Origin: JAVJSU01 sp040219275 | Lineage (GTDB): Bacteria; Chloroflexota; Anaerolineae; Aggregatilineales; Phototrophicaceae | Assembly: GCA_040219275.1 (NCBI GenBank) | Contig: JAVJSU010000007.1 | Location: 186,001 to 250,000 of the forward strand | Direction: 5' to 3' | DNA: 64,000 nucleotides | Shown: one piece after another, positions 18,584-27,856 of the stretch | Numbering within the stretch: the stretch's first letter is position 1 | Layout: every line of letters begins with the position of its first letter | Notes under the pieces: generated by a model | Databases searched by the model: none | What the model was told of the DNA's origin: nothing | The model's input: the letters and a program-made list of their open reading frames with translations, nothing else | Program-made: the position numbers and the translations under genes

Positions 18584-19783
18584 ATGCTTACCCTCTCGCA
18601 AGATGCTGTTCGCGGGGTGATGATCGCCGCGATGGGGCTACGAAACGCACCACAGCCACCCGCCACCAAAGACGATATTCTGTCGGTTATTCGTCAGCTT
18701 CATATGTTGCAGATCGATTCGATCAGCGTCGTCGCCCGCGCACCTTATTTTGTGCTGTGGAGCCGCCTCGGTGACTTTAACCCCGATTGGCTGGATGAAT
18801 TATTTGAAGACGGCGCGCTGTTTGAATATTATGCACACGCCAATTGCTATTTGCCGATTGAAGATTTTCCACTCTTCCGCGCTGGTGTTAGCCGGGTTAT
18901 AGACTGGCGTAATCCTCGCAGGTGGTTGGAGGAGCATTCTACTGTCACTGAAGCGGTGATGGCGCATATTCGTACCAATGGGGATACACGTCATACTGAG
19001 TTTAAGCCGATAGAAGGCGAGATATACACATGGGACAACCCCAAAGCCGAGCAAACTGCGCTGGAATATCTCGTGTATACATTTGATTTGATGGTGCGAA
19101 GACGTGAAAATTTTCAGCGCGTGTATGATTTGCGCGAACGCGTCTTTCCTGATGCGGACAAGTTGCCCACCGTTTCCCTTGTTGATGCCCGCGATCAGCT
19201 TGTGCTCTACACGATACAGGCGATGGGCGTGACGAAAACCGAATGGATCGCCGGTTATTACCGCTTCAAAACGGCATGGGTCAATGCCTCACTCAAACGG
19301 CTGGAAAAGCAAGATCGGGTGATACAAGTCGCCGTCGAAGGCTGGGACAAGCCCGCTTATGTGCATCCCGATCACGTTAACATGGTCGAAGCCGCCGCGA
19401 ATGGAGATATTCCACAATCAAAAACGACGCTTCTGTCACCGTTCGACCCGCTGGTCTGGGATCGTGGACGAACGCTCGATCTGTTCGATTTTGACTTTCC
19501 CATCGAATTTTATTTCCCCGCCAATAAGCGCAAATATGGCTACTTCAGCCTGCCGATTCTGTACAATAATCGGCTGATTGGTCGTGTTGATCCGAAAGCG
19601 AACCGCAAGAAAGATACGTTTGAGATCAAAACGATGCACCTCGAACCGGATGTGGAGGTCGATGAACCGCTAATTTTCCGCGTTAAACGGGTGATTCAAG
19701 CCTGCGCGGATTGGCATGATACCCCGCAAGTCGTGATGGATGAGTCGGTTGATCCTGAACTGATCGAGATGTTTTCGGATTAA
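18584..19783 (+). CDS. YcaQ-type crosslink-repair DNA glycosylase (HTH_42 family)
   Basis: About 399 residues match the winged-helix glycosylase family of E. coli YcaQ and Streptomyces AlkZ, which unhooks interstrand crosslinks or bulky adducts. Family features are the N-terminal LHMLQIDSISVVARAPYFVL, the GALFEYYAHANCYLP segment (usual form xEYWxHxAxxxP) and the late LLSPFDPLVWDRGRTLDLFDFDF. The catalytic QxQ or QxD motif of characterised members was not located with confidence. It starts at the third in-frame start (18584), seven bases after GAGGTG. No biosynthetic cluster is nearby, so it fits the general-repair subgroup. Confidence 0.85.
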   Translation: MLTLSQDAVRGVMIAAMGLRNAPQPPATKDDILSVIRQLHMLQIDSISVVARAPYFVLWSRLGDFNPDWLDELFEDGALFEYYAHANCYLPIEDFPLFRAGVSRVIDWRNPRRWLEEHSTVTEAVMAHIRTNGDTRHTEFKPIEGEIYTWDNPKAEQTALEYLVYTFDLMVRRRENFQRVYDLRERVFPDADKLPTVSLVDARDQLVLYTIQAMGVTKTEWIAGYYRFKTAWVNASLKRLEKQDRVIQVAVEGWDKPAYVHPDHVNMVEAAANGDIPQSKTTLLSPFDPLVWDRGRTLDLFDFDFPIEFYFPANKRKYGYFSLPILYNNRLIGRVDPKANRKKDTFEIKTMHLEPDVEVDEPLIFRVKRVIQACADWHDTPQVVMDESVDPELIEMFSD

Positions 19784-19882
19784 CTTTTGGCGCGATAGAG
19801 GCACTTTCCTATATTAATCTTAACCTATCCGCGTTATCATGTTTGGGTCAACGTGATAAGACACCAATTTAAGGAGTGAAGC

Positions 19883-21037
19883 GTGGATTTACTTGAGTAT
19901 CAAGGCAAACAATACTTTGCCCGTTACGGCATCAAAATCTCGCCCGGCGATGTCGCAACAACAGCCGATGAAGCTGTCGCTATCGCCGAACGCATCGGCT
20001 ATCCGGTGGTGATTAAGGCGCAGGTGCAAATCGGCGGACGTGGCAAGCAGGGCGGTATCCAATTCGGCGAAAATGCTGAAGAAACCCGCGAACTGGCTGA
20101 AAAAGTGCTCAGTCTGACCATCTATGATCGCACTGGCGAAGTCGGTTATCCGGTGGAAAAAGTGTGGATTGAGAAGAAATCCGAAGTTGCGGAAGAATAT
20201 TATGCCTCGTTTACACTGGATCGCAGTAAAAAATTACATTTAGGACTGCTTTCTGCTGAAGGTGGCGTGGAAATTGAATCCGTCGCCGATGATAAGATCG
20301 CAAAAATTTGGGTTGATCCTGTCGATGGTTTGAGCGAATCTGCCGTCCGCGACTGGGTGAACTCTGCCAACCTCAATCCTGCCGCTGTCGATGGCGCGGT
20401 GGATATTTTGCAGAAGCTCTATCGTTGTTACATCGAAGGTGATGCCAGCCTGACGGAAATCAACCCGCTGATTTTGACCGACGAAGGTGAAGTCCGCGCG
20501 TTGGATGCCAAGGTCAGCTTAGATGAACCCGCCGAATTCCGCCATGAAGAATGGAAAGACTTTGCCGGTCTGGACTCCAAAGATGAGCGCGAACACGAAG
20601 CCGCTGAAAAAGGCTTGCAGTACGTCGGTTTGGATGGCTCCGTTGGGATTATCGCCAATGGTGCAGGGCTGGCGATGAGCACCCTCGATATTGTGAATCA
20701 AGTAGGTGGCAGTGCCGCCAATTTCCTCGACATCGGCGGCGGTGCAAATGCAGATCGCATGGTTGACGCGCTGAATGTCATCAATCATGATGAAAAAGTA
20801 AAAGCCATTTTCATAAACATTTTCGGTGGAATCACCCGTTGTGATGAAGTGGCGAAGGGCATTGTTGAAGCCATGAAGCGCGTCGAACTGCGTGCGCCGT
20901 TGATCGTCCGTCTGGATGGCACCAACGCCAAAGAAGGTCACGCTATTCTGGATGCCAATCAATCGGAAAAGCTCATCAAGCAACCGGATATGTTGAGCGC
21001 CGCCAAAAAAGCAGTTGAAATCGCAGGAGGCAAATAA
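19883..21037 (+). CDS. sucC: Succinyl-CoA synthetase (ADP-forming) beta subunit
   Basis: The 384 residues form an ATP-grasp domain (MDLLEYQGKQYFARYGI start, VIKAQVQIGGRGKQGG substrate strand) followed by the CoA-ligase domain with LDIGGGANADRM and NIFGGITRCDEVAKG. With SucD it makes ATP or GTP while converting succinyl-CoA to succinate in the citric-acid cycle. It starts with GTG, five bases after AAGGAGTG. The sucD start follows the stop after four bases, so the two are translated from one message. The C-terminus is the usual one. Confidence 0.97.
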   Translation: MDLLEYQGKQYFARYGIKISPGDVATTADEAVAIAERIGYPVVIKAQVQIGGRGKQGGIQFGENAEETRELAEKVLSLTIYDRTGEVGYPVEKVWIEKKSEVAEEYYASFTLDRSKKLHLGLLSAEGGVEIESVADDKIAKIWVDPVDGLSESAVRDWVNSANLNPAAVDGAVDILQKLYRCYIEGDASLTEINPLILTDEGEVRALDAKVSLDEPAEFRHEEWKDFAGLDSKDEREHEAAEKGLQYVGLDGSVGIIANGAGLAMSTLDIVNQVGGSAANFLDIGGGANADRMVDALNVINHDEKVKAIFINIFGGITRCDEVAKGIVEAMKRVELRAPLIVRLDGTNAKEGHAILDANQSEKLIKQPDMLSAAKKAVEIAGGK

Positions 21038-21041
21038 GCAC

Positions 21042-21923
21042 ATGGCAATTTTTCTTGACGAAAATTCAAAAGTCGTCGTTCAGGGTTTAACCGGCAGTCA
21101 GGGTCAATTTTACGGACTGCGTAATCAGGCATACGGCACAAACATCGTCGCCGGAACGAATCCCCGTAAAGCTGGAACAGATGTCGAAGGTATCCCGATT
21201 TATGCGACGGTTAAAGATGCTGTCGAGCAGGCAGGCGCGGATACCTCATTTATCATCGTGCCGGCACGTTTTGCGGCAGATGCGATCCGTGAAGCAGTCG
21301 AAGGTGGCGTGAAACTGGTCATCACCGTGACCGAACACATCCCCGCGCACGATCAAGCGGAAGTCTATAACTGGGCGAAGGACAATTATCCTGATGTCAC
21401 GCTCATCGGTCCGAATTGCGCCGGAATTTTAAGCCCCGGTAAAGCCAATGTTGGCTTCACACCCACCGAAGTCGCCAAAGCGGGTGGACCTGTCGGCGTG
21501 GTGAGTCGCTCCGGTACGCTGGCGTATCAGGCGCTGTACGAATTGACCGAAGCAGGTATCGGTCAGACGACCTGTGTCGGTATCGGTGGTGATCCTGTGC
21601 CGGGAACGGGTTTTGTGGATGTTCTTAAAGCCTTTGAAAACGATCCCGATACCACAGCGATTGTGCTGATCGGTGAAATTGGTGGCTCTGCGGAAGAAGA
21701 AGCGGCGGAATACATCAAAGAGCATATCAGCAAGCCGATTGTCGCTTACATCGCGGGTGTGACTGCCCCTCCCGGTAAGAAAATGGGACACGCAGGCGCG
21801 ATTGTCTCACGTGGTAAAGGCACTGCCAAAGCCAAGATGGATGCCCTCGCAGATGCGGGTGCGCTCGTCGCCCAGAACCCGACTGAAATCGGCGCTCTGG
21901 TGAAAAAGGTGCTGAATCGGTAA
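21042..21923 (+). CDS. sucD: Succinyl-CoA synthetase alpha subunit
   Basis: The 293 residues are typical. The N-terminal CoA-binding Rossmann part includes VVQGLTGSQGQFYG and GTNPRKAGT. The phospho-histidine is in KMGHAGAIVSRGKGTA near the C-terminus. The alpha subunit carries the phosphorylated His and binds CoA. GGAGG lies nine bases before the ATG at 21042, inside the end of sucC. A hairpin terminator follows directly, so sucCD is a two-gene operon. Confidence 0.97.
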   Translation: MAIFLDENSKVVVQGLTGSQGQFYGLRNQAYGTNIVAGTNPRKAGTDVEGIPIYATVKDAVEQAGADTSFIIVPARFAADAIREAVEGGVKLVITVTEHIPAHDQAEVYNWAKDNYPDVTLIGPNCAGILSPGKANVGFTPTEVAKAGGPVGVVSRSGTLAYQALYELTEAGIGQTTCVGIGGDPVPGTGFVDVLKAFENDPDTTAIVLIGEIGGSAEEEAAEYIKEHISKPIVAYIAGVTAPPGKKMGHAGAIVSRGKGTAKAKMDALADAGALVAQNPTEIGALVKKVLNR

Positions 21924-21944
21924 TCATTTCAAAGCGTAAAAATG

Positions 21945-21983
21945 AGGGGCGAACGTCGCGGTGTTTGATCCACGTTCGCCCCT
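21945..21983 (+). terminator. Rho-independent terminator of sucCD
   Basis: AGGGGCGAACGT pairs with ACGTTCGCCCCT over 12 bases, followed by TTT. The arms share GGGGCGA with the interspersed palindromes in this window. Confidence 0.85.
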
Positions 21984-22005
21984 TTTAATAATCATGGATG
22001 AACAC

Positions 22006-22224
22006 ATGAAAGACTATCACATCAATATCTTTTACAGTGAAGAAGACGAAGCCTATATCGCCGATATACCGAACTTGAAATATTGCTCCGCACATGGCGA
22101 TACACCAGAAGAAGCGCTTGCAGAGGTATTACTGGCGAAGGAAGGTTGGCTAAAAACCGCTCAGGAAGAAGGGCTACCCATTCCAAATCCGCGCTATCGT
22201 CCGGCAATTTATCAAGCAGGCTGA
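22006..22224 (+). CDS. HicB-family antitoxin-like protein, no HicA partner
   Basis: The protein has 72 residues, or 76 if the ATG at 21994 is used. The fold signature is clear: INIFYSEEDEAYIADIPNL, then YCSAHGDTPEEALAEVLLAKEGWLKTAQEEG and a C-terminal PNPRYRP. This is the partial-RNase-H-like HicB fold. HicB normally neutralises the HicA mRNA interferase encoded next to it, but none is present on either side: a terminator lies upstream and a convergent Uma2 gene overlaps its last 13 bases. Such solo HicB-like proteins are common and their role is unclear. Confidence 0.75.
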   Translation: MKDYHINIFYSEEDEAYIADIPNLKYCSAHGDTPEEALAEVLLAKEGWLKTAQEEGLPIPNPRYRPAIYQAG

Positions 22225-22820
22225 ACGCCAAAAATTCGCGCAACAGACACTTGCTTGTCCAACGCAGGCGAGTGAAAATCCCCGTTTGCATCCTGATTCA
22301 CGCGGACGTATTTCCCCTCACGTAAGGTATAGACCTCCACATAATCCGCTATCGGGTCAACAATCCAATACTCGCTCACGCCGTTGCGCTCATAAAGGTC
22401 AAACTTGGTCATGCGATCATGCTTGATGCTGGCAGGGGAGAGCACTTCGACGATTAAATCCGGCGGACCCTCATAATAGCTCTCACGATCCACACATGCC
22501 CCGTTTGGCGCAATCCAGAATACATCCGGCTGAATTTTGCGTCCATCGAGCAATACATCCGTCGGCGCGATGACGACCACGCCCTCAGGTGCTAAATCTT
22601 CTAGCAAGGTTGCTGATTTGAGCGTGAGGCGCTGATGTTTGGTGCTCGGTGCCGGACTCATGCTTTGCTCACTCCAATCAGGATAGGTCACTGTTTCGTT
22701 TAGCAGTTCCATATGGATGCTGACTTCGGGTAGCGCATCGTACTCCGTAAGAGTCATGTGTGTGCCGGGTGCGGGCAAACCCATTGCTTCCCAGAATGGC
22801 ACATCAACCTGATCGGTCAT
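22212..22820 (-). CDS. Uma2 family putative endonuclease (DUF820)
   Basis: The 202 residues match the Uma2/DUF820 family, which has a PD-(D/E)XK-like core: HMELLNE, then KIQPDVFWI with the acidic residue, PDLIVEVLSPASIKHDR with the E-x-L-S-P motif, and KFDLYERNGVSEYWIVDP. Family members occur in many paralogues in cyanobacteria and Chloroflexota, often near repeats, and their biological role is not established. The gene is convergent with the HicB-like gene and overlaps it by 13 bases. TATAAT on the minus strand near 22860 may be part of its promoter. Confidence 0.85.
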   Translation of the reverse strand: MTDQVDVPFWEAMGLPAPGTHMTLTEYDALPEVSIHMELLNETVTYPDWSEQSMSPAPSTKHQRLTLKSATLLEDLAPEGVVVIAPTDVLLDGRKIQPDVFWIAPNGACVDRESYYEGPPDLIVEVLSPASIKHDRMTKFDLYERNGVSEYWIVDPIADYVEVYTLREGKYVRVNQDANGDFHSPALDKQVSVARIFGVQPA

Positions 22821-22952
22821 CTCAACAATCTCCGTTAATTGTGCTTACAGTATAATATTATAGCGCATCGGTAACGTCCGCCGACTTTGAGGGTTATACC
22901 TCATGACGGTCAAAATTACTTTTTAAATAGATACCCTTAACCCCGGATACCT

Positions 22953-23861
22953 ATGTCAAAAACACTCATCATCTTAAACCCTCATGCCGCTGGTGGACGC
23001 GCCGGTAAACTCTGGACACAGGTCGAGCCGATTCTGTGGGACAAGCTCGGCGAATTGGTCATCGCGGTGACGCAACACCCTGAAGAAGTTGCGGCTCATC
23101 TTGATAAAGCCTACGCCAGCGGACTCACCCGCGTCATTTCTATCGGTGGTGATGGCACGAATCATGCGCTGGTTAACGCGTTGGCAGAACTCAACGAAGC
23201 GCACCCCGACGGACAACCGATGATCTACGGCACATTGCCGATTGGCACAGGGCGCGATTGGGCGCGGAGCAGAGGCATCCCGTTTGAGATTCAACGGGCG
23301 GCGGAGTGGATCGCACAGGCACAACCCCGCCCGACAGATATTGGCTTGCTCCAGACGGAAAATTTGCATGAGCATTTCCTGAATATCGCCAGCGCAGGTG
23401 TGGGCGGTGATGTTGATGCGCGGGTGAATCGTGTGGCGAACCGTCGCCCGTGGACATTTCTGAAGGCAACGGTGTCCACCATCCTTAGCTATACGCCAGA
23501 AAAAATGCGCGTCGAGTTGGATGGCGAGACATGGTATGACGGCAAATCATGGCTAGTGGCGATTGCGAACGGCACAACCTTCGGGCATGGCATGGAGATT
23601 GCCCCGCGTGCGCTCACCGATGATGGCTTGTTCGATGTGGTATTGGTGGAGGCGGTTTCCCGTCTGGAATTGCTGTCTGCGTTGCGCTTAGTCTACAGTG
23701 GCAAGCATCTGGCGCATCCGGCGGTGCATTATCGGCAGGCGAAAGACGTAAAAATTTCTAGCGATCATGGACGCTTGAGCATTGATCTCGATGGGGAATA
23801 TACACAGGGCGAACACTTACATTTTAGTATGCGCCCCGGATTGTTGCATCTATTGACGTAA
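22953..23861 (+). CDS. YegS/DagK-type lipid kinase
   Basis: The 302 residues match the diacylglycerol-kinase catalytic family. LIILNPHAAGG at the N-terminus, the nucleotide-binding ISIGGDGTNHALVNAL, LPIGTGRDWARS and the C-terminal acid cluster in DDGLFDVVLVEA and ISIDLDGEYTQGE are the family signatures. It probably phosphorylates a membrane lipid such as diacylglycerol at the cytoplasmic face, recycling it for phospholipid synthesis. It is a single gene that ends 5 bases from the convergent response-regulator gene. Confidence 0.9.
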   Translation: MSKTLIILNPHAAGGRAGKLWTQVEPILWDKLGELVIAVTQHPEEVAAHLDKAYASGLTRVISIGGDGTNHALVNALAELNEAHPDGQPMIYGTLPIGTGRDWARSRGIPFEIQRAAEWIAQAQPRPTDIGLLQTENLHEHFLNIASAGVGGDVDARVNRVANRRPWTFLKATVSTILSYTPEKMRVELDGETWYDGKSWLVAIANGTTFGHGMEIAPRALTDDGLFDVVLVEAVSRLELLSALRLVYSGKHLAHPAVHYRQAKDVKISSDHGRLSIDLDGEYTQGEHLHFSMRPGLLHLLT

Positions 23862-23866
23862 ACGTG

Positions 23867-24310
23867 CTAGGTTTCCTGACTTGCGCTGGAGATCACGCGG
23901 GGACCGTACTGGTCAATCATCAGATGATCGTCCTTGCGTAGCTTTTCAAGGTCATGGGTGGTGAGCCGCTTATACAGTTCCATAAAGCCGTGCGGTTTCA
24001 CCAGATAGACATTCCCACCCCGATTAAACACCCGTTCCACCAGTGAGCGTTCGTCATACATCGTCGCCACCACCAGATATGAATCGGGATATTTTTTGCG
24101 TAAATCTTCGGTGAGGCGTAACCCGTTACTATCCGGCAATTGAATATCGACCACCGCCAGTGCGAGGTCGTCTATGTCGGCGATTTGCTCCATTGCTTGC
24201 TTATAAGTGGATGCACCGCGCACATCGAAATTTGCCATCAACAGCAGGCGTTCCAGAAAATCCAGATTGGCGGGAGTGTCGTCAACAACTAGTGCAATTT
24301 TTGTGGTCAT
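23867..24310 (-). CDS. Receiver-domain protein, end of kinase operon
   Basis: This is a 147-residue receiver protein. It has VVDDTPANLDFLERLL, the phosphorylation site in VVDIQLPDSNG, a Thr in VATMYD and the Lys in LVKPHGFMELY. A short C-terminal extension of about 25 residues follows and has no recognised output domain. It is the last gene of a three-gene minus-strand set with another receiver gene (50 bases upstream) and a membrane histidine kinase. This suggests that the signal is passed by protein contact rather than DNA binding. Confidence 0.88.
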   Translation of the reverse strand: MTTKIALVVDDTPANLDFLERLLLMANFDVRGASTYKQAMEQIADIDDLALAVVDIQLPDSNGLRLTEDLRKKYPDSYLVVATMYDERSLVERVFNRGGNVYLVKPHGFMELYKRLTTHDLEKLRKDDHLMIDQYGPRVISSASQET

Positions 24311-24360
24311 AGTTTATATCCCTAGGTGCGGCATAAAATTTAAGCAGAGTCATAGTTTAT

Positions 24361-24996
24361 TTATTTTTGTGCGGTAGAAGAATCATCCTCAGGTTCGGGT
24401 GTTTTGTCTTCTACAGTTGTTTTATCCTCGGGTAGAACAGCTTCTGGTGGTTCGTCTTTTGGCGCGTCATCTTCTTTCACATCAACGATCAAGGCTTCTC
24501 CAGTGATGTCACTTTGTGGGGCTTCTGTAATTTCCGCTTTGATCGCATCTACTGCTGTCTGTGCTTCTTCGGACGTGTCATCAATTGTTTCTTCGCTGAT
24601 CGCCTGAATTTCCGCTGTGGAAGCCTGTGCAAGTTTCGCGTCTGTCAGTTCGCTATATTTCTTGATAAGCCCGATTAAGCGGGTGATGGGCAGTGGCTTG
24701 GCTAAATAATCATCACAACCGGCGGCGATGCACCGTTCACGATCACCAACCATCGCATAGGCGGTCACGGCGATAATCGGGGTTTCAATCCCACGCTCAC
24801 GCAAGGTTCTCACGACATCTAAGCCGGTCATTGGACCCGCGAGTTGAATATCCATCAGGATAAGGTGGGGATCATGTCTGGTAATCTTAGCCAGTGCCTC
24901 CTCGCCATCAATATAGTTGATGACTTCATGACCAAGCGCCACCCGTTTTACCAGATAGACGTTTGCCTGATTGTCTTCAACGTAAAGTATTCGCAT
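24361..24996 (-). CDS. Receiver-domain protein with long acidic tail
   Basis: The first 120 residues are a response-regulator receiver: LYVEDNQANVYLV, the phosphorylation site in LILMDIQLAGPMTG, the Thr in IAVTAYAMVGD and the Lys in YLAKPLPITRLI. This is the DivK-like form. The other 90 residues are rich in Glu, Asp, Thr, Ser and Pro, and are probably disordered. The tail has no output motif. The gene lies 38 bases after the histidine kinase and is probably its cognate partner. Confidence 0.88.
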   Translation of the reverse strand: MRILYVEDNQANVYLVKRVALGHEVINYIDGEEALAKITRHDPHLILMDIQLAGPMTGLDVVRTLRERGIETPIIAVTAYAMVGDRERCIAAGCDDYLAKPLPITRLIGLIKKYSELTDAKLAQASTAEIQAISEETIDDTSEEAQTAVDAIKAEITEAPQSDITGEALIVDVKEDDAPKDEPPEAVLPEDKTTVEDKTPEPEDDSSTAQK

Positions 24997-25034
24997 TAAA
25001 TATCCTTTAATTTTAGTGCTACAGGTAGTGCAAA

Positions 25035-26534
25035 TTAAGCTGATTCTGCCGTCGGTTTAGGTGCTGTTTTATCGACGACATCGGTTTCTACCGTGTCTAC
25101 ATCGTCTTTGTGATAGGGCTGTAGCAAGAAATAAAATGTACTGCCTTTGCCTACCGTGCTCTCCGCCCAGATTTTTCCGTTCATCAGGGTGAGCAATTGA
25201 CGCGAGATCGCCAATCCCAGACCCGAACCGGAGCGGGGATTGCGTCCTTTGTGGGTTGCCTGCTGGAATTCCTCAAAAATTGTGCCCAGTTCATCCTCAG
25301 GGATACCCGTCCCTGTGTCCTTCAGGCTAAACAGCACGCCCTCATCGGTACTCCGCACGGAGAGTTTGATGGTGCCATCTTCGGTGAATTTACAGGCGTT
25401 GCTATACAAATTGACCAGCACCTGACGCACGCGGGTTTCATCCGCCCATGCAAAGGGCAACTCATCCGGTAAATCGGTCTGTAATTTGATAGGCTTCTGG
25501 CTCACCAAACCGCCTGCCATCGCCAGCACATCATCAATCGGCTTTTTGAGATCGACCTTCTCCATGTAGATTTCCAGCTTACCCGCATCGACGCGTGCGA
25601 GATCAAGAATGTCGTTAATCAGGTCGAGCAATTGGCGACCACTGGAATAAATTTGCCCCATGTCTTTGTTATATGGCTGTGGCAAAGGCGTATCATCATA
25701 CATCATCGGGAACTTGAGCATGGTTTCACTAAAGCCGATGATGGCATTCAACGGGGTACGCAATTCATGGCTCATATTGGCGAGAAATTGCCCGCGGAAA
25801 TTCTTTGCCGCTTCTGCTGTGGAGTGGGCGATTTCTAATTCGTCATTGATGTCTTTCAGTTTGTCGCTGAGGGCTTCGCTTCGTTTGAGTGAGCGATGCA
25901 ACAGGTTACGACTCTCGAATAGATCGCTATTGACGCGCCGTTCACGCTGATAATTCATCAACGCCCATTCGGTGACGGCGTAGAGTTCGCCCGTGACCTG
26001 TGAGGCTAAACCGGCGGTGATGAACATTAGAACGCAGGCAAACAGTTGATGTGCGCCGATAATATCAAAGCTACCTGTGGTTAGCACGGGAACCGCAATG
26101 GTGATGGTAGAGGTAGCGGTCGCAACAAAAAATGTGTTCGTCGGATGCAATAGCAGACCAACAATAAAGATCACCACCACAAAACAATACGGCATAATTT
26201 GCCATGTGGTTTCATCATTATTCATGAGGATGCACGATAGCGCGGTGATAAGGCTGATCGTATATGCCCACGCCGCAAACTCAAATTTGTTCATTTTTAG
26301 CATATTACGCGTAAGGAGAGATCCAACCGCGGCAATCACGGGTGCAACCACCCACACGAGGATGTTCGTTCCTGAAAACGAAAGCAGTCCCATTGTCAGG
26401 AGGGCAATTGTCACTGAAGTGAAAAATGTCACTTTCCACAAGATCGCCAGACGATCCGTTTTTACATCAGTGGCGAAATCTATATTGTTGGGAACAACAT
26501 AATTTTTTGGATTGGTCGGATGCTCTAGTTCCAT
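25035..26534 (-). CDS. Membrane histidine kinase
   Basis: The protein has 499 residues. About six hydrophobic segments between residues 32 and 185 form a membrane sensor of unknown type. A coiled-coil-like stretch follows (about 205-250). The HisKA phosphoacceptor His is in FLANMSHELRTPLNAIIGFSE. The ATPase domain shows N (LVNLYSNACKFTEDG), G1 (LKDTGTGIPEDELG), F (FEEFQQ) and G2 (GSGLGLAIS) boxes. A short acidic tail ends the protein. It is the first gene of the minus-strand operon with two receiver proteins. Confidence 0.95.
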   Translation of the reverse strand: MELEHPTNPKNYVVPNNIDFATDVKTDRLAILWKVTFFTSVTIALLTMGLLSFSGTNILVWVVAPVIAAVGSLLTRNMLKMNKFEFAAWAYTISLITALSCILMNNDETTWQIMPYCFVVVIFIVGLLLHPTNTFFVATATSTITIAVPVLTTGSFDIIGAHQLFACVLMFITAGLASQVTGELYAVTEWALMNYQRERRVNSDLFESRNLLHRSLKRSEALSDKLKDINDELEIAHSTAEAAKNFRGQFLANMSHELRTPLNAIIGFSETMLKFPMMYDDTPLPQPYNKDMGQIYSSGRQLLDLINDILDLARVDAGKLEIYMEKVDLKKPIDDVLAMAGGLVSQKPIKLQTDLPDELPFAWADETRVRQVLVNLYSNACKFTEDGTIKLSVRSTDEGVLFSLKDTGTGIPEDELGTIFEEFQQATHKGRNPRSGSGLGLAISRQLLTLMNGKIWAESTVGKGSTFYFLLQPYHKDDVDTVETDVVDKTAPKPTAESA

Positions 26535-26836
26535 AAGGATTTTTCTTAATCATTTTTTTAACTATTGTACAAAGTTTTACCTCAAACCCCTAATAAATTT
26601 ACAAAATTACAGACTAATTTCATAATTTAAGGGATGTTAATATCTATTCTAATTCAATTTGAGGGATGAAAATAATTGAGAATTTCCAAATTAAGTAAAA
26701 GTAAGTTAAGGGCATAATAAATAAGGCTGTAATACCGAAATTTTCATCACAGTTTCAGGCAGAAGCCGTATACGAGGAATTTTAGGTGGAATCGAATCTA
26801 CTGATTCCACCTGCATGAGATTGTGTGTGGGATTGT
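26535..26836. other. AT-rich upstream region of the kinase operon
   Basis: These 302 bases are strongly AT-rich and should hold the kinase promoter, but no clear sigma-70 pair was assigned. A perfect 10-base inverted repeat (AGGTGGAATC, 26784-26793, with GATTCCACCT, 26803-26812) lies just beyond the stop of the next gene. It lacks a U-run on either strand. Confidence 0.5.
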
Positions 26837-27760
26837 TTAGTTGTCTTCGCGCAATTGTTGGATGAGCGCGATGTCTTTTTGCAGATTGCGCTGACGCAAA
26901 AAATAACTGCCGATCAGCCCCAGCATGAGAACGGCGGTGGCGACAATCCCAAGAATAAGGTAGGGGTCATTGGCTGGCGTGAGGAAAAATCCCAGAAAAA
27001 CCGTCAGGAATTGTTTGTTCATACCGTCCAATAAATGCCCGTCGCCGCGCTCAATGGCGATATAGGTCACATTGCCGAGTCGTTCCTGTGCGATGAGGCG
27101 AATGTTGGCATCGTCATACACCTGACGCGTCCACTCTCCGTTAGAGAGTTCAACCGTGTCGACTGCATCCGGCGTGCCGTCAAACGACGCGTCAAAAATC
27201 AGCAATGCTTCGGCGATTCCCTCGTCAAGGTCGGCTTCGTCGGTTTGCTGTGTGATGAGGTTATAATAATCGCTCTCAGGGTCGCCATTCACATAGATGA
27301 GTAGGTACGTATTTTCGCCACGTATGCCACCAAACGCGGTTATGTCGCGTCCATCTGCCAGCTGAAAAAGTTCCTGCGTCCAGCGCGTGCCACCGAGGTT
27401 AACTTGCGCCGTGGCGAACGGGGTTGGCGCTTCTTCGCTATAGCCGTCAATCAGATCGCTCAACGTAGAATCTATGTTGTCTTCTACTGCTGTGCCCGCC
27501 ATTGCCGTCACATAAATATCGGCGAAAAGGATGTTGTTCTGGAAATGAGCGGTGTCGCCTTCACTCAGATTCACCCAACCGTCGCCGTTCGGCACCGGGA
27601 CGTTAAAGCGTCGTTCACTATCCGGCGAACTGAACAACTCGACAATCACCTCTGCGGACTCATCATCAGCACTGGCGGAGTCATCCTGTGCGGTGACGGT
27701 TAGACCCGTAAATAGTACCAACATCCCCAAAATTATGAAAAAAACTGTGCGCTTCATCGT
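26837..27760 (-). CDS. Membrane-anchored extracytoplasmic protein, unknown function
   Basis: The protein has 307 residues. A signal peptide or anchor at the N-terminus (VFFIILGMLVLFTGLTVTAQ) is followed by about 230 residues of extracytoplasmic domain rich in Asp, Glu and Thr. Near the C-terminus is one transmembrane helix (about 270-292, YLILGIVATAVLMLGLIGSY) with a short basic and acidic cytoplasmic tail. The middle contains repeated FDASFDG and ELSNGEWTRQ-like strands, similar to fatty-acid-stress or photosystem-like PsbP folds, but not assignable by eye. The Met at 27760 fits a signal peptide; an in-frame upstream start at 27781 is possible. Confidence 0.65.
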   Translation of the reverse strand, partial: TMKRTVFFIILGMLVLFTGLTVTAQDDSASADDESAEVIVELFSSPDSERRFNVPVPNGDGWVNLSEGDTAHFQNNILFADIYVTAMAGTAVEDNIDSTLSDLIDGYSEEAPTPFATAQVNLGGTRWTQELFQLADGRDITAFGGIRGENTYLLIYVNGDPESDYYNLITQQTDEADLDEGIAEALLIFDASFDGTPDAVDTVELSNGEWTRQVYDDANIRLIAQERLGNVTYIAIERGDGHLLDGMNKQFLTVFLGFFLTPANDPYLILGIVATAVLMLGLIGSYFLRQRNLQKDIALIQQLREDN

Positions 27761-27789
27761 AATGCTTGCCTCTGGTATCACTCACAATA

Positions 27790-27816
27790 AAGGCACGGGT
27801 CAGGTCACCGTGCCTT
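27790..27816 (-). terminator. hairpin downstream of the ccmC end or upstream of the membrane gene
   Basis: AAGGCACGG and CCGTGCCTT arms with a 9-base loop lie between the two minus-strand genes. No strong U-run follows, so the terminator call is weak. Confidence 0.45.
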
Positions 27817-27856
27817 CTATAATCAAACTGTTATCAATGAAGATTAGAAAATAGGT

